Below are positions 1 through 8,341 of a stretch of DNA of 44,468 bases, piece by piece. Below the pieces are notes generated by a model. It was not told the origin of the DNA and did not search any database. It saw only the letters and a program-made list of their open reading frames with translations. The stretch is from Pseudorhizobium endolithicum (GTDB lineage Bacteria; Pseudomonadota; Alphaproteobacteria; Rhizobiales; Rhizobiaceae): assembly GCF_902153245.2 (NCBI RefSeq), contig NZ_CABFWF030000011.1, positions 129,959-174,426 of the forward strand, written 5' to 3'. Position numbers and translations under genes: made by a program. Positions within the stretch are counted from its first letter, which is position 1; each line of letters opens with the position of its first letter.

Positions 1-35
1 CGGGAGACGCCCAGCGTGTCGGCGACGGTCTTCAT
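1..35 (-). CDS. IS3-family transposase OrfB, N-terminal 11 codons only
   Basis: An ATG at 35 overlaps the orfA stop codon as ATGA and opens a reading frame (MKTVADTLGVS...) that leaves the window. In IS2-type elements orfB encodes the DDE integrase domain and is expressed by frameshifting or coupling from orfA. Only the start is visible, so the catalytic domain cannot be checked. Confidence 0.55.
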   Translation of the reverse strand, partial: MKTVADTLGVS

Positions 36-421
36 CGGGAACCGTCCTTCGGCAACAAGATCGGCCGCGATATCCCATGTTTGGAGCCGGCTTTGGACAG
101 TGCTTCGCGGAGGATTTCGACCTCCATCGTCTTGCGGCCGAGCATGCGCTCCAGCTCGCGAACGCGATCCTCCAGCTTCTTCACTTCCGAATTGCCGACG
201 ACCGGCTCGTCAGAACCCACGGCTGCAGCACCCCCCTCGCTGAAGAGCCTGCGCCACCGGTAAAGCAGATTAGGCGGAAGGCCATGGCGGCGAGCGGTAG
301 ACGATACCGTCTCGCCTGGTTCGAAACTCTGCTCAATGATTGTCAGCTTCTGCTCGGTTGTCCACCGCCTGCGGCGGACATCACCCGTCAGCAATTCAAT
401 ATGTCGGTACTCGTTAGACAT
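32..421 (-). CDS. IS3-family (IS2 subgroup) transposase OrfA
   Basis: A 129-residue protein with an N-terminal helix-turn-helix (about residues 18-60, with FEPGETVSSTARRHGL and LLYRWRRLF) followed by a coiled-coil/leucine-zipper stretch (about 78-110, with KLEDRVRELERMLGRKTMEV). The order and wording match OrfA of IS2-type elements, including the closing ILLPKDG motif. OrfA binds the inverted repeats and supplies the N-terminal half of the OrfAB fusion transposase. Its stop overlaps the start of orfB. Confidence 0.85.
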   Translation of the reverse strand: MSNEYRHIELLTGDVRRRRWTTEQKLTIIEQSFEPGETVSSTARRHGLPPNLLYRWRRLFSEGGAAAVGSDEPVVGNSEVKKLEDRVRELERMLGRKTMEVEILREALSKAGSKHGISRPILLPKDGSR

Positions 422-726
422 AAGCCTATACCCAAGTCTGTGCTTGAGCCTTTCTGCTTATGCCGACTGTCCGGTCGAAACGGGGGGCAGTTCACGTCCG
501 GTTAAGCGCAGCTATATGAGTGGCTGTCCTCACACCAAGAGCAGCAAGTTGCTCGCGCAGATTCCGTTTGTGGTCGATGACATGATGAGTCGGAGAGGGT
601 TAGGCCTCGGCGGTAGGTGATGGCATTAATTTGATTATCTCCATGTGGCTATTGCGGAGATAGCTACAGCCGCCTACTTCCGGGATACGGTTAAAATGCG
701 TAGTCGCTTCCCTAAGGGGTATTTTG

Positions 727-1068
727 ATGATGAAAAGGAAGCGGTATTCGAATGTGCTCGGATGCTCGGTAGAGGTGACCTTGGACCTTTTGAGTGGCCG
801 TTGGAAAGGAGCGACCCTTTACCATCTGCTCGACGCCGGTTGTCTCCGCTTCAACGAGATACACCGTCGTCTGCCAGGCGTAACGCCAAGACTTCTTACA
901 AAGCAGCTTCGTGAACTGGAGGAATCTGGTTTGGTCGAACGAACAGTCTACGCAGAGATGCCGCCTCGCGTCGAATACCGCGCAACCGAGGAAGGGAAGA
1001 GCCTACAGCCAGTGCTGGACATGCTTGCGAAGTGGGGTGATGCCCGTTTGGCGCGTCAGCATTCCTGA
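727..1068 (+). CDS. HxlR-family winged-helix transcriptional regulator
   Basis: About 113 residues, the usual HxlR size. The pattern begins with a Cys near residue 12 (LGCSVEVTLDLLSGRWKG), continues with the winged helix (LRFNEIHRRLPGVTPRLLTKQLRELEESGLVER) and the wing (PPRVEYRATEEG). The ATG at 727 is preferred because AAGGGG lies 7 nt upstream; an in-frame TTG at 724 and a second ATG at 730 are possible. HxlR proteins often sense electrophiles or metabolites and control a neighbouring gene, but the adjacent genes here are not oriented as an obvious target. The ligand is unknown. Confidence 0.85.
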   Translation: MMKRKRYSNVLGCSVEVTLDLLSGRWKGATLYHLLDAGCLRFNEIHRRLPGVTPRLLTKQLRELEESGLVERTVYAEMPPRVEYRATEEGKSLQPVLDMLAKWGDARLARQHS

Positions 1069-1164
1069 CCATCATTTGCAGATCAGCAGCATCTCCAACT
1101 GGCTCCTTTTGGCGCCATCCGCACGTCTGGGAGTGGCGTTTTGCCTGGCTTGCGGCAGCCATAC

Positions 1165-1605
1165 CTAGATTCGCGACCACTCCGTTGCGAGGACTATATG
1201 GGTTGTTGCAGTGGCCACCCCTTGCACGGACGCCACGACATCTCTGATGCGGCTGAGCGCTGCGTTTGATTCGCAGGAGACGTTCACCATCAGGTCGATT
1301 GATCCAGCAAGGGAATAGCAAGCAACAACCTCGGGTAAGGCAGTGAGGGTGGGTACGATCTGTTTGCAGCGGTATCCAGGTTGAAAGACGACTGCGATGA
1401 TGGCGCGTACGGCGGGATCCCCTTTGGACGCGAGATCGACCGTATACCCCTTGATGATGCCGTCCCGCTCGAGGCGACGCATTCGTTCCTGAGTCGCGCT
1501 GCGTGATAAGCCCACTTTACGTGCAAGACCAACCAAGCTCTCGCGAGCGTTCCTGCGTAAGGCGGCGATCAGGATTCCGTCTTTCTCATCCAGCATTAGG
1601 ACCAC
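1165..1605 (-). CDS. Lrp/AsnC-family transcriptional regulator
   Basis: A 146-residue protein with an N-terminal AsnC-type HTH (about 5-55; LVGLARKVGLSRSATQERMRRLERDGII) and a C-terminal RAM/ligand-binding domain (about 70-140) with the GSIDLMVNV segment typical of the effector fold. It is divergent from the isochorismatase-like gene at 1707 across about 100 bp, the normal layout for an Lrp-type local regulator acting on its neighbour. The start is GTG at 1605; an in-frame ATG at 1596 is also possible. The effector is probably a small amine or amino acid by family habit, but nothing here proves it. Confidence 0.88.
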   Translation of the reverse strand: MVLMLDEKDGILIAALRRNARESLVGLARKVGLSRSATQERMRRLERDGIIKGYTVDLASKGDPAVRAIIAVVFQPGYRCKQIVPTLTALPEVVACYSLAGSIDLMVNVSCESNAALSRIRDVVASVQGVATATTHIVLATEWSRI

Positions 1606-1706
1606 CCTGTCCCTTTCTACCGGTCATATAGTCTGTCTGACCGACCTCTTGTCTAGTGAAACCGGCATTTCTTCGAGCGCACAATGTGGCGAAAGGAGAC
1701 CCTAGT

Positions 1707-2315
1707 ATGGACCTCGCGAACTCAGTTCTTCTCCCAGTAGATATGCAGCAGGCGTTTGACCTGCCCTCATGGCCCCGACGGTGGAACGACGCCGTCGACA
1801 GCAACGGACTGGCACTGCTCGAAGCATGGCGGGCGTGCGCTTTGCCAATCATCCACGTCAGGCATGATTCTATCACCCCGGGATCAACCTTAGCACCGGG
1901 AGAACCCGGCAACGCCTTTCGGCCGGGATTTGGTCCCCGAGGTCACGAAGAAGTAGTCTCTAAGAGCGTGAATTCGGCATTCATCGGAACAGATCTCGAT
2001 CTGCGCCTAAGACGTCTCGGCATCAGGACGGTGGTGGTGTTCGGTATCACCACTGACATGTGCGTCTCGACCACCGTGCGAACCGGCGCCAATTTCGGCT
2101 ACAATATCGTCTTGGTGGAGGATGCCTGTGATTGCTTCGACCTGCCCGACCGATTGCAGGGAACGATACCCGCCAGAGATAGCCACCTGGTCCACGTGGC
2201 AAGCTTAAGTTTCGAGTTTGCCCACGTCACGACTACGCAGATGCTGATAGCCCAGCTCGCTTTATCGGGCCGTAACGGGGGTGTCTTGGAGCACCAACAG
2301 AGCGCAGCCAGATGA
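1707..2315 (+). CDS. isochorismatase-like cysteine hydrolase
   Basis: About 202 residues of the isochorismatase-like fold. The expected Asp-Lys-Cys triad is visible: Asp in LLPVDMQQAF, Lys in VVSKSVNSAF and Cys in GITTDMCVSTTVR. The ATG at 1707 is chosen over an in-frame ATG at 1656 because AAGGAG sits about 9 nt upstream. Family members hydrolyse amides such as nicotinamide, N-carbamoylsarcosine or biuret, or vinyl ethers; the substrate cannot be assigned. Divergence from the Lrp-type gene suggests local control by that regulator. Confidence 0.85.
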   Translation: MDLANSVLLPVDMQQAFDLPSWPRRWNDAVDSNGLALLEAWRACALPIIHVRHDSITPGSTLAPGEPGNAFRPGFGPRGHEEVVSKSVNSAFIGTDLDLRLRRLGIRTVVVFGITTDMCVSTTVRTGANFGYNIVLVEDACDCFDLPDRLQGTIPARDSHLVHVASLSFEFAHVTTTQMLIAQLALSGRNGGVLEHQQSAAR

Positions 2316-2639
2316 ATAATCGTCAATGCCCGCATGATCCTCTAGCGGGACCGCTCAATGGCCTAAGCCGGGCGTCTCCGCTCTTGAAAGGATCTGAAAC
2401 CAAGCGCACGTCTTGGCGGCACGTCTCGGCAAGCGCGATTCGGCGCTAGGGGATGAGAACAGGCAGCGTCCAGCCTGGGAAATGCGCCTAGCCGAGTCGG
2501 TGAAGACAGAATCGCGCTCCGGGAGCGAGATCCTTTCTGGTGGATTGACGTGGAACCAGACCTCAACCGGCTCCTCGTCAACGATTCATCCTCTGCCACT
2601 GTTTGACTGGCAGCAAACATAGCAAAGTGCCGGGATCAA
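2316..2639. other. 324-bp stretch with no supported gene
   Basis: This lies between the ends of two convergent genes. Short frames here have no recognisable domain, no good ribosome-binding site and no protein-like composition. I see no strong hairpin-plus-T terminator. Confidence 0.6.
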
Positions 2640-3413
2640 TCAAATCCGGGCACCACCTGTCGCATCAATCTTCTGGCCCGTCGTCCAACGCGCATCGTTC
2701 GATGCGAGGAATGCGATGACGTCGGCGACGTCTTCCGCCTTTCCGACACGGGAGAAGACCGAGAGGGCTTCGGCACCCGCGCGCGCATCCGGTGATGCCA
2801 GCCACTCAGCATTCATGTCCGTCTCCGTCACACCTGGCAGCACGGCGTTGACCGTAATCCCGCGAGCAGCATATTCAGGTGCCAACGCCAGTGTCAACGT
2901 CTCCAGCGCCCCCTTGGAAGCCGCATAGGCGGGATGGGTCGGCGCGGCGATGCGCGTAAACCCGGTGGACACATTGATGATGCGGCCGTTGTCTCGAATG
3001 TGATCGGCCAGTGCCTGGATCAGGAAGAAGGGCGCCTTGTAGTTGATCGTCATCACTTCGTCGAAAGCAGCTTCGCTCGTCTGCTTCAACGGCAGTGCGG
3101 GCGCGATGCCGGCATTGTTCACCAGTATATCGAGAGCGGAAGAGCCCGTCTCGGTACGCGCGGCTTCGCTGAACTGCGCACAGAGGCTGTCGGCGGCGTC
3201 CTTGCCCTGTCTCAGATCAGCCCTCACACCGACGGCCTTGACGCCAAGTGCCTCGATGTCACGTATGGTGGTATTCGCCGCATCGGCATTCGCGGTGTAG
3301 TGCACACCAATCAGTGCCGCGCCTTCCTTCGCGAACGCAAGAGCAACGGCGCGGCCGATGCCGCGCGAACTTCCTGTGATGAGGGCTATCTTGTTTGCTA
3401 GTCTTTGGGACAT
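2640..3413 (-). CDS. SDR-family NAD(P)-dependent oxidoreductase
   Basis: A 257-residue classical short-chain dehydrogenase. The cofactor motif TGSSRGIGR is at about residue 13, NNAGIA at about 98, the active-site Ser in NVSTG at about 148, Tyr/Lys in YAASKGALE at about 161-165, and PGVTETDM after it. An Arg after the glycine motif favours NADP(H) but does not settle it. It is divergent from a TetR gene, and two operator-like palindromes lie between them, so it is the most likely target of that repressor. The substrate is unknown; 3-oxoacyl reductase or aldehyde/ketone reductase activity are both compatible. Confidence 0.9.
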   Translation of the reverse strand: MSQRLANKIALITGSSRGIGRAVALAFAKEGAALIGVHYTANADAANTTIRDIEALGVKAVGVRADLRQGKDAADSLCAQFSEAARTETGSSALDILVNNAGIAPALPLKQTSEAAFDEVMTINYKAPFFLIQALADHIRDNGRIINVSTGFTRIAAPTHPAYAASKGALETLTLALAPEYAARGITVNAVLPGVTETDMNAEWLASPDARAGAEALSVFSRVGKAEDVADVIAFLASNDARWTTGQKIDATGGARI

Positions 3414-3436
3414 GGATCACTCCGTTGCTAAATTAA

Positions 3437-3450
3437 ATAGTGATCTCTAT
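3437..3450. promoter_or_regulatory. candidate TetR operator 1
   Basis: ATAGTGATCTCTAT is a palindrome with one mismatch, close to the SDR start. It matches the consensus ATAGTGATCACTAT shared with the second site 47 bp away. Placement in the shared promoter region fits autoregulation plus repression of the SDR gene. Confidence 0.6.
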
Positions 3451-3483
3451 AATAAGAAATGAGATCTGCCTGTCAACGATTTA

Positions 3484-3497
3484 ATAGGGGTCACTAT
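3484..3497. promoter_or_regulatory. candidate TetR operator 2
   Basis: ATAGGGGTCACTAT is a second, weaker copy of the same palindrome. It lies immediately upstream of the tetR-type start codon at 3502 and overlaps the likely ribosome-binding region. Its right half (TCACTATTT) is the exact inverse of AAATAGTGA in site 1. Confidence 0.6.
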
Positions 3498-3501
3498 TTT
3501 A

Positions 3502-4119
3502 ATGACGAATCCAACCCGCAAACGAGGCAGACCGCGCCTGCTCGATCGGGACGTGGGGCTCGATATCGCGGCACGGCTTTTCTGGGAACGCGGCTACGAA
3601 GGAACCTCGACCGCCGACCTCACGAAGGCCATGGGTATCAAACCGCCGACTCTCTATTCGATGTTCGGCTCTAAGGAGGAACTATACCGTCAGGCCCTCG
3701 ACTTCAGCATTGCCCGTGAAAACAGCCGCCGATCGGAAATCTTGGCATCCCCTCTTCCCGCTTACGAGGCCCTAAGCCTCTACCTCTACGATATCGCCGA
3801 TGGCGACACCCAGCCGGATATGCCGCGAGGTTGCATCGTCTCGACGGCCGTCCTCCAGCATGCAGAAGAACATGCATCCGTCGCGCGGATGACGGCGTGC
3901 CTGCGCGAGGCGTCGATGCAGACCCTTAAAGCCCGCTTCGATCGGGCCGTCGAGGAAGGCGAATTGCCTGTTCAGACCGACACCGATACGCTCGCACGCT
4001 TCTATGGTGCGATTATTCAGGGCATGTCAGCCCAAGCCTGCGATGGCGCCTGCAATGCGCGGCTGAAACGGCTGGTCGATCTCGCACTCACGGCCTGGCC
4101 TGGGAAGCGCAGCACCTAA
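3502..4119 (+). CDS. TetR/AcrR-family transcriptional regulator
   Basis: A 205-residue protein with an N-terminal TetR HTH (about 17-62; ALFWERGYEG-type helix, then TSTADLTKAMGIKPPTLYSMFGSKEELY) and a C-terminal ligand-binding domain with CIVSTA and a TetR_C-like helical arrangement, as in YkvE/AcuR-like regulators of oxidoreductases. It is divergent from the SDR gene, with paired palindromes in the 88-bp gap. Family knowledge supports repression relieved by a small ligand, probably a substrate or toxic aldehyde handled by the SDR; that link is inferred. Confidence 0.9.
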   Translation: MTNPTRKRGRPRLLDRDVGLDIAARLFWERGYEGTSTADLTKAMGIKPPTLYSMFGSKEELYRQALDFSIARENSRRSEILASPLPAYEALSLYLYDIADGDTQPDMPRGCIVSTAVLQHAEEHASVARMTACLREASMQTLKARFDRAVEEGELPVQTDTDTLARFYGAIIQGMSAQACDGACNARLKRLVDLALTAWPGKRST

Positions 4120-4158
4120 AAGCGAGTTGAGCCAAAGATGTCGCTTTGCACTTAACCC

Positions 4159-5853
4159 GGTTCTTCCTCACTTTGTGTGGTTCATTCGCCGTTAGCGAGG
4201 TTTTGGCTATGGGCGGGCATGCGAACGAAATCGAAATGGTCGCCCGGTCCAGGGGTCAAAGTACTGGGTGTCGCGCTCACCGTTGATCACGGTTGGGTTG
4301 TTTCCGCAGCTGGATCCAAGATCGGAGTATGCCCCGATTGTGGATGTCGAAGCCGAAGTCGGCATGGCTGGTCCTGCCGCAGCCTCCAGGATCTGCCAGT
4401 CCAGGGCAAGCCCGTGACAGTGAAGCTCCTGCTGAGCCGCTGGCGATGTGCACATGGGGAATGCGCACGACGAACGTTCACCGACCGTCTTCCGATGGTA
4501 GCTGATCCATACGCGCGTCGGACAAGAAGGGTCGGAGAGATTGTTGGCTTGCTCGGCCATAGCACTGGCGGCCGTCCTGGCGAGCGGTTGATGCAACGGC
4601 TCGGCATACCGGTCAGCGACGACACTATCCTGCGGCAACTGAAACGGGATGCTGCAGTTGCCCAACGCAATTCCAAGATACGGGTGGTCGGTATCGATGA
4701 TTGGAGTTGGCGGCGCGCGACGAGCTATGGGACCATCATGGTCGACCTCGAGCGCCGCTCGGTTATTGACATACTGGATGACCGTAGCGTCGAGAATGCG
4801 GCCAAGTGGCTTCGGAGTCATCCTTCCATCGAGATTGTCAGCCGCGACCGCTGCGGCCTGTATGCGCAGGCCACCCGTGAAGGCGCACCGCAGGCCCGGC
4901 AGGTCGCCGATCGGTTTCATCTGGTCCAGAACCTTCGTTCGGCCATCGAAGAACAGATGAGCCTTTCCGGGCGTGCCACCGGCAGGGCCATTCTTTCGGA
5001 GGACGCAATTGTTGACGCTGCGACACATCGCCGGCGCGCCCGTCTTGCGCATAGGCAATCTCGCCAGGAGATATTCGACATGCTCCATGCCTTGCGCCAG
5101 CAAGGGCTGTCCTACAGCGAGATCGCCAGACGGACCGGCTATGAGCGTCGCAGCATAACGAAGTGGCTCAAGTTCGAGGCTCCACAAGACAGGCGACGAG
5201 CAGCACTGAACCCCACATCACCATGGTATTTCGAAGCCTTCCTTGCGCAATGCTGGAAGGATGGGAACCGGCGCGGACGGCATCTGTTTCACGACGTCAA
5301 GCAGCGCGGCTACACCGGCAGCTTCGCCAATCTGGAGCGGTTGCTCGGAGCTTGGCGGCGGGCCGAAAGGGGACAGGCCGATGATGTACCGCCCGCCGCG
5401 TTGAAGTCGGAACCGGTTCGAGATCCCGAAACCGGTCATGCAATCTCTCCGGTGGTTGCCGCGGCGCTATGTATCAAGCCGCGAGGCCTGCTGACGGACC
5501 GGCAGGCAAGGAAGGTCGACGCCCTGAAGCAGGGATCTGAGGCGTTTGTCCAGATGCGACGCCTGGCGATGCGCTTCAACGGCATCCTTCGCGGCAAGAG
5601 ATCGCCACCACTGGATGCATGGATCGACGATGCGATCGACTCCGAGCTCATCCCTATCATGCGGTTCGCTCGCGTCCTTCGCAGGGACATCGATGCCGTC
5701 AACAACGCCATCGAGCTGCCCTGGAGCAACGGGCAGGCCGAAGGCCAGATCAACCGCCTCAAGACCCTCAAGCGAGCAATGTACGGTCGGGCAGGCCCTG
5801 AATTGCTGAAGGCACGAATGCTGCCGCGGCTCCACACAAAGTGAGGAAGAACC
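4159..5853 (+). mobile_element. ISL3-family insertion sequence, complete copy
   Basis: Perfect 22-bp terminal inverted repeats are visible at 4159-4180 (begins GGTTCTTCCTCA) and 5832-5853 (ends GAGGAAGAACC), enclosing one transposase gene. The element is about 1.7 kb, within the ISL3 range. ISL3 elements normally make an 8-bp target duplication, but the flanking octamers differ (CTTAACCC on the left, AGATAATG on the right), so this copy has lost its original partner flank through deletion or recombination. The right side sits inside a LuxR/TraR-type gene. A second, inverted copy starts at 44391. Confidence 0.93.
4219..5844 (+). CDS. ISL3-family transposase
   Basis: About 541 residues from the ATG at 4219; an in-frame GTG at 4177 inside the inverted repeat would add 14. 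The N-terminus has an ISL3 zinc-binding region (CPDCG, then paired Cys in the CAHGECARR segment). The DDE catalytic core contains GIDDWSWRR, the downstream Asp in ADRFHLVQNLR, and Glu in NGQAEGQINRLKTLKRAMYG. A helix-turn-helix insert (LSYSEIARRTGYERRSITKWL) splits the core, as in long ISL3 transposases. The frame is intact, so the enzyme may be active. Confidence 0.93.
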   Translation: MRTKSKWSPGPGVKVLGVALTVDHGWVVSAAGSKIGVCPDCGCRSRSRHGWSCRSLQDLPVQGKPVTVKLLLSRWRCAHGECARRTFTDRLPMVADPYARRTRRVGEIVGLLGHSTGGRPGERLMQRLGIPVSDDTILRQLKRDAAVAQRNSKIRVVGIDDWSWRRATSYGTIMVDLERRSVIDILDDRSVENAAKWLRSHPSIEIVSRDRCGLYAQATREGAPQARQVADRFHLVQNLRSAIEEQMSLSGRATGRAILSEDAIVDAATHRRRARLAHRQSRQEIFDMLHALRQQGLSYSEIARRTGYERRSITKWLKFEAPQDRRRAALNPTSPWYFEAFLAQCWKDGNRRGRHLFHDVKQRGYTGSFANLERLLGAWRRAERGQADDVPPAALKSEPVRDPETGHAISPVVAAALCIKPRGLLTDRQARKVDALKQGSEAFVQMRRLAMRFNGILRGKRSPPLDAWIDDAIDSELIPIMRFARVLRRDIDAVNNAIELPWSNGQAEGQINRLKTLKRAMYGRAGPELLKARMLPRLHTK

Positions 5854-6479
5854 AGATAATGCTGAACGGTACGCGGCCTGATATTGCTCAGCTCCGCTAT
5901 CTCGTGCCCCACCTTGCCCTTGCTCACCCACGTCAAGCACAGGAGCTCACGCGGTGATAGGGCAGGTGCAGAATGCCGCCCAGCCTCGAACTTGAGGCCC
6001 TGAAGACGATAGTGGATAGCCAGCGCCGCTTGCTCGGCTTTGCGAGGCTGGATTGGCTCCAAACGGCCGGCGTCGGTATTGCGCGAGGAGAAGGTAAGCA
6101 TGATCCGGCTGCCGAAGCTCCCCTCCACCGGGATCGTCAGCCCTGACCGAATGCCGTGTCTGGCGACCTCCTCCCAGAAGTCCCGTCCGCTCGAGCCCCG
6201 CGGCCTTCCCCAGGTCTCGCAAGACCAGCGGAAGGGTTCCATGCGGCGTCTGGCCTCGCTGATCACCGGATCCACGCGCTGATACAACTTCGTCAGATAG
6301 ACCTTCTGCCATTCCGCCGGATAATTGCTCATCGTTCGCAGGCGCGAGCCTTCGACATTGATGTAGGCGAACCAGGAGAAGCCGGATCCGAGTGCGAAGT
6401 TCCTGAGTACCTGCTTGATCATCCGCTCGTCGCTGGCCAGATCTATCATGTCGATCAACTGGCAGAGATCTCCCATCAT
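5854..6479 (-). pseudogene. LuxR/TraR-type AHL-responsive regulator, 3' end removed by ISL3
   Basis: About 209 native codons remain. Residues 1-165 form an autoinducer-binding domain with the expected ligand-contact residues: Trp in PAEWQKVY, Tyr in the same motif, Asp in RVDPV and Trp in EPFRW. The C-terminal LuxR HTH begins normally (LSPRELLCLTWVSKGKVGHEIAELSN) but breaks at RTVQHYL, in the recognition helix, where the ISL3 end starts. Translation would run on into antisense IS sequence. The ATG at 6479 follows GGGGGAGA. Its position downstream of trbI suggests it once controlled conjugation. Loss of DNA binding is a strong inference. Confidence 0.85.
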
Positions 6480-6592
6480 CTCCCATTCTCCCCCTGAAGC
6501 ACGTGATGTTTCGTCGGAAGAGTTGGCACATGACTGGTGGACGCGACAGCTGCATTTTTGCGGTTTCGCGCTCGCATCAGGAGCGGCACGTC

Positions 6593-7888
6593 TCACCGTC
6601 CGCCATATGCGCCAGGAAGAACAACGTCCTGATCGACCAGAACATTGAATTGATAGCCCGGCCTGATGCGCAGGGTTGGCTGCCTGTTCAGGTTCCTGGA
6701 GATGGACTGTTCCGCCAGTCGGCCAAAGCTCTCAGCGAAATTCCGTCTCGCCGCGTCGGATGCCGTCTCCCGCATAGCAAGCGCCGGGCCCTGTGGCATC
6801 GACATATCGATGCCACTGCCGATCAGTGCGATCAATGCGGCTGTTCCGAAGGTTTGCAACAGATGGCGATCGGTCTTGTCGGAAAACCCTCCATAGCCCT
6901 CCTGATCGGCCCCAGCCATGCCGGCGATCTGCAGGCTTGCCCCGTTCGGGAAGATAAGGTCTGTCCAGACCACCAGCACCCGCTCCTGTCCGAAGGACAG
7001 CTTGGAATCATACCGACCGAAGAGCTTCGCGCCTTGCGGGATCAGGAGATGCAGGCCGGTGGCGCTGTCATAGACGTTCCGGCTGACCTGGGCGATGATG
7101 CGTCCCGGAAGGTCCGAATTCACGCCGGTGATGAGAGTGGCAGGAATGACCGATCCCCGCTTCAGCTCATAGGGCGAGACGGGCGGCTTGACCCGGTTTG
7201 CAAGATAGCCCGCCTCCCTGATCTCTTCATTGAAGAACAGCTCCTTTGAGGCCTGCCCATTTTCGTCGAGCTTCGCTGCAAGGATCCTGGAGCCTGTTCC
7301 GGCCGCGGAGTGGTCGAACAAGCCAGGATCTGGCACTCCATCCCGCGCGGAATCTGCGCTCGTCGCAGTGCTTTGAAGGTTGGAGACATCGACTGTCAGC
7401 GGTGAATCAAGCGCCGTTGCCCGGGCCTGGAGGCGAGCAAGCCGCTGACGCTGAACCTCACGAAGATATTGCTCGTCCTCGTCTCGCTTCAGTCTGGCTC
7501 GCCACTCGTCTTCAGGCTCTAGGTCCCGCCAGCCTTGCCCGTGGTCGGGTTCTGTGCCTTCAGTCCGCCTCTCCTTCACCCGCTCTTGCTCAGGCAGAGG
7601 GACCGGCGCCGGCTGTAATTTCTGGTGCTCGACCGGTTCTTCAATGATCCCGTCCGACACACCGTGCTTGAGCTGGTCACGGAAACTGGTGGCGGGCCTG
7701 CCGGAGGGAAGGTCCACCTCGTCACTGCGGCTGAAGGGAAGGCCCCGCCATGACAGGCCGATCACGACGATCGCGCCAAACAGAATGACGAGGACAATGA
7801 CGACGACGATCGGAAGGCGATTGAGCCGAGGCATGGCTTTCGGATCAGCTGGCAGAAGGGAGCCTCCAGGCTGCAGCGAATGAACCAC
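6593..7888 (-). CDS. trbI: conjugal transfer protein TrbI (VirB10-like)
   Basis: A 431-residue protein with a short cytoplasmic N-terminus, one transmembrane segment (about 26-46; LPIVVVIVLVILFGAIVVIG), a charged periplasmic linker rich in Arg/Glu, and a C-terminal TrbI/VirB10 beta-barrel domain (about 215-431; KRGSVIPATLITGVNSDLPG and GALIALIGSGIDM-like antenna region). VirB10-type proteins span both membranes and form the core channel of the type IV secretion system. The start is GTG at 7888, with GAGGAGAAA overlapping the trbH stop. It is the last intact gene of the trb operon. Confidence 0.93.
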   Translation of the reverse strand: MVHSLQPGGSLLPADPKAMPRLNRLPIVVVIVLVILFGAIVVIGLSWRGLPFSRSDEVDLPSGRPATSFRDQLKHGVSDGIIEEPVEHQKLQPAPVPLPEQERVKERRTEGTEPDHGQGWRDLEPEDEWRARLKRDEDEQYLREVQRQRLARLQARATALDSPLTVDVSNLQSTATSADSARDGVPDPGLFDHSAAGTGSRILAAKLDENGQASKELFFNEEIREAGYLANRVKPPVSPYELKRGSVIPATLITGVNSDLPGRIIAQVSRNVYDSATGLHLLIPQGAKLFGRYDSKLSFGQERVLVVWTDLIFPNGASLQIAGMAGADQEGYGGFSDKTDRHLLQTFGTAALIALIGSGIDMSMPQGPALAMRETASDAARRNFAESFGRLAEQSISRNLNRQPTLRIRPGYQFNVLVDQDVVLPGAYGGR

Positions 7889-7900
7889 AGGTCTTTCTCC

Positions 7901-8338
7901 TCAATTGATCAGCAGGACCGAGAGCGGGCTTGCCGGTGCCGCAGCTGCTGCCGTGCGCGTATAGGCGCGGGCGAGGACCATGGATGATGTCGAAAGGCGC
8001 ACCAGCACCTGACCGTCGATCTCACCGATCGAATAGGTGAGCCTTCTCGGCGTCAAAGATCCGCCCGATGTCTTTTCTGTAACGAGCACAAAACCGCGTT
8101 GCCTCAACGCCTCCTCAAGCGCGACGGAGAATGATGAACCGTCGGGTTCCATTTCTATGGCCGTGGCGCTGGCAGGTCCAAGCTGGTCGGCAAGACCGCC
8201 TGCTAGGTCGGCGGCGATCATCCCTGCGGCGGCGTCTGTCAACGATATCTGTGAACTGCCGGCACTTGGGCCGTCACCTGCACTCTGGCAGCTGGAAAGA
8301 ACCGCCAGGGCAAGAACAAGAATGAGAGGCTTGAACAT
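7901..8338 (-). CDS. trbH: conjugal transfer lipoprotein TrbH (VirB7-like role)
   Basis: 145 residues with a lipoprotein signal: a hydrophobic stretch LILVLALAVL followed by the lipobox LSSC with Cys at about 17. The remainder is a small periplasmic domain. TrbH sits between trbG and trbI in Ti-type trb operons and is thought to act as an outer-membrane lipoprotein of the core complex. It is separated from trbG by 3 nt. Low conservation is normal for this gene; position and lipobox are the main support. Confidence 0.88.
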   Translation of the reverse strand: MFKPLILVLALAVLSSCQSAGDGPSAGSSQISLTDAAAGMIAADLAGGLADQLGPASATAIEMEPDGSSFSVALEEALRQRGFVLVTEKTSGGSLTPRRLTYSIGEIDGQVLVRLSTSSMVLARAYTRTAAAAAPASPLSVLLIN

Positions 8339-8341
8339 GAT

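Larger units (their letters stand above)
1..494 (-). mobile_element. IS3-family (IS2 subgroup) insertion sequence, partial at window edge
   Basis: This is the orfA-side end of an IS3-family element running leftward out of the window. It contains a complete orfA and the first codons of orfB, overlapping in the usual two-frame arrangement. The outer end is placed at 494 because the minus strand there begins TGAACTGCCCCCCG, which fits the TG...CA termini and G/C-rich inverted repeats of this family. The opposite end and the target duplication are outside the window, so completeness cannot be judged. The boundary is inferred from sequence style, not from a seen repeat partner. Confidence 0.7.

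Noticed and set aside
5436..6596. A 386-codon minus-strand open frame that looks like one long LuxR-type protein
   Set aside because: Only 6479-5854 is native coding; the rest is antisense ISL3 transposase sequence entered at the insertion point, so it is not a real fusion domain.
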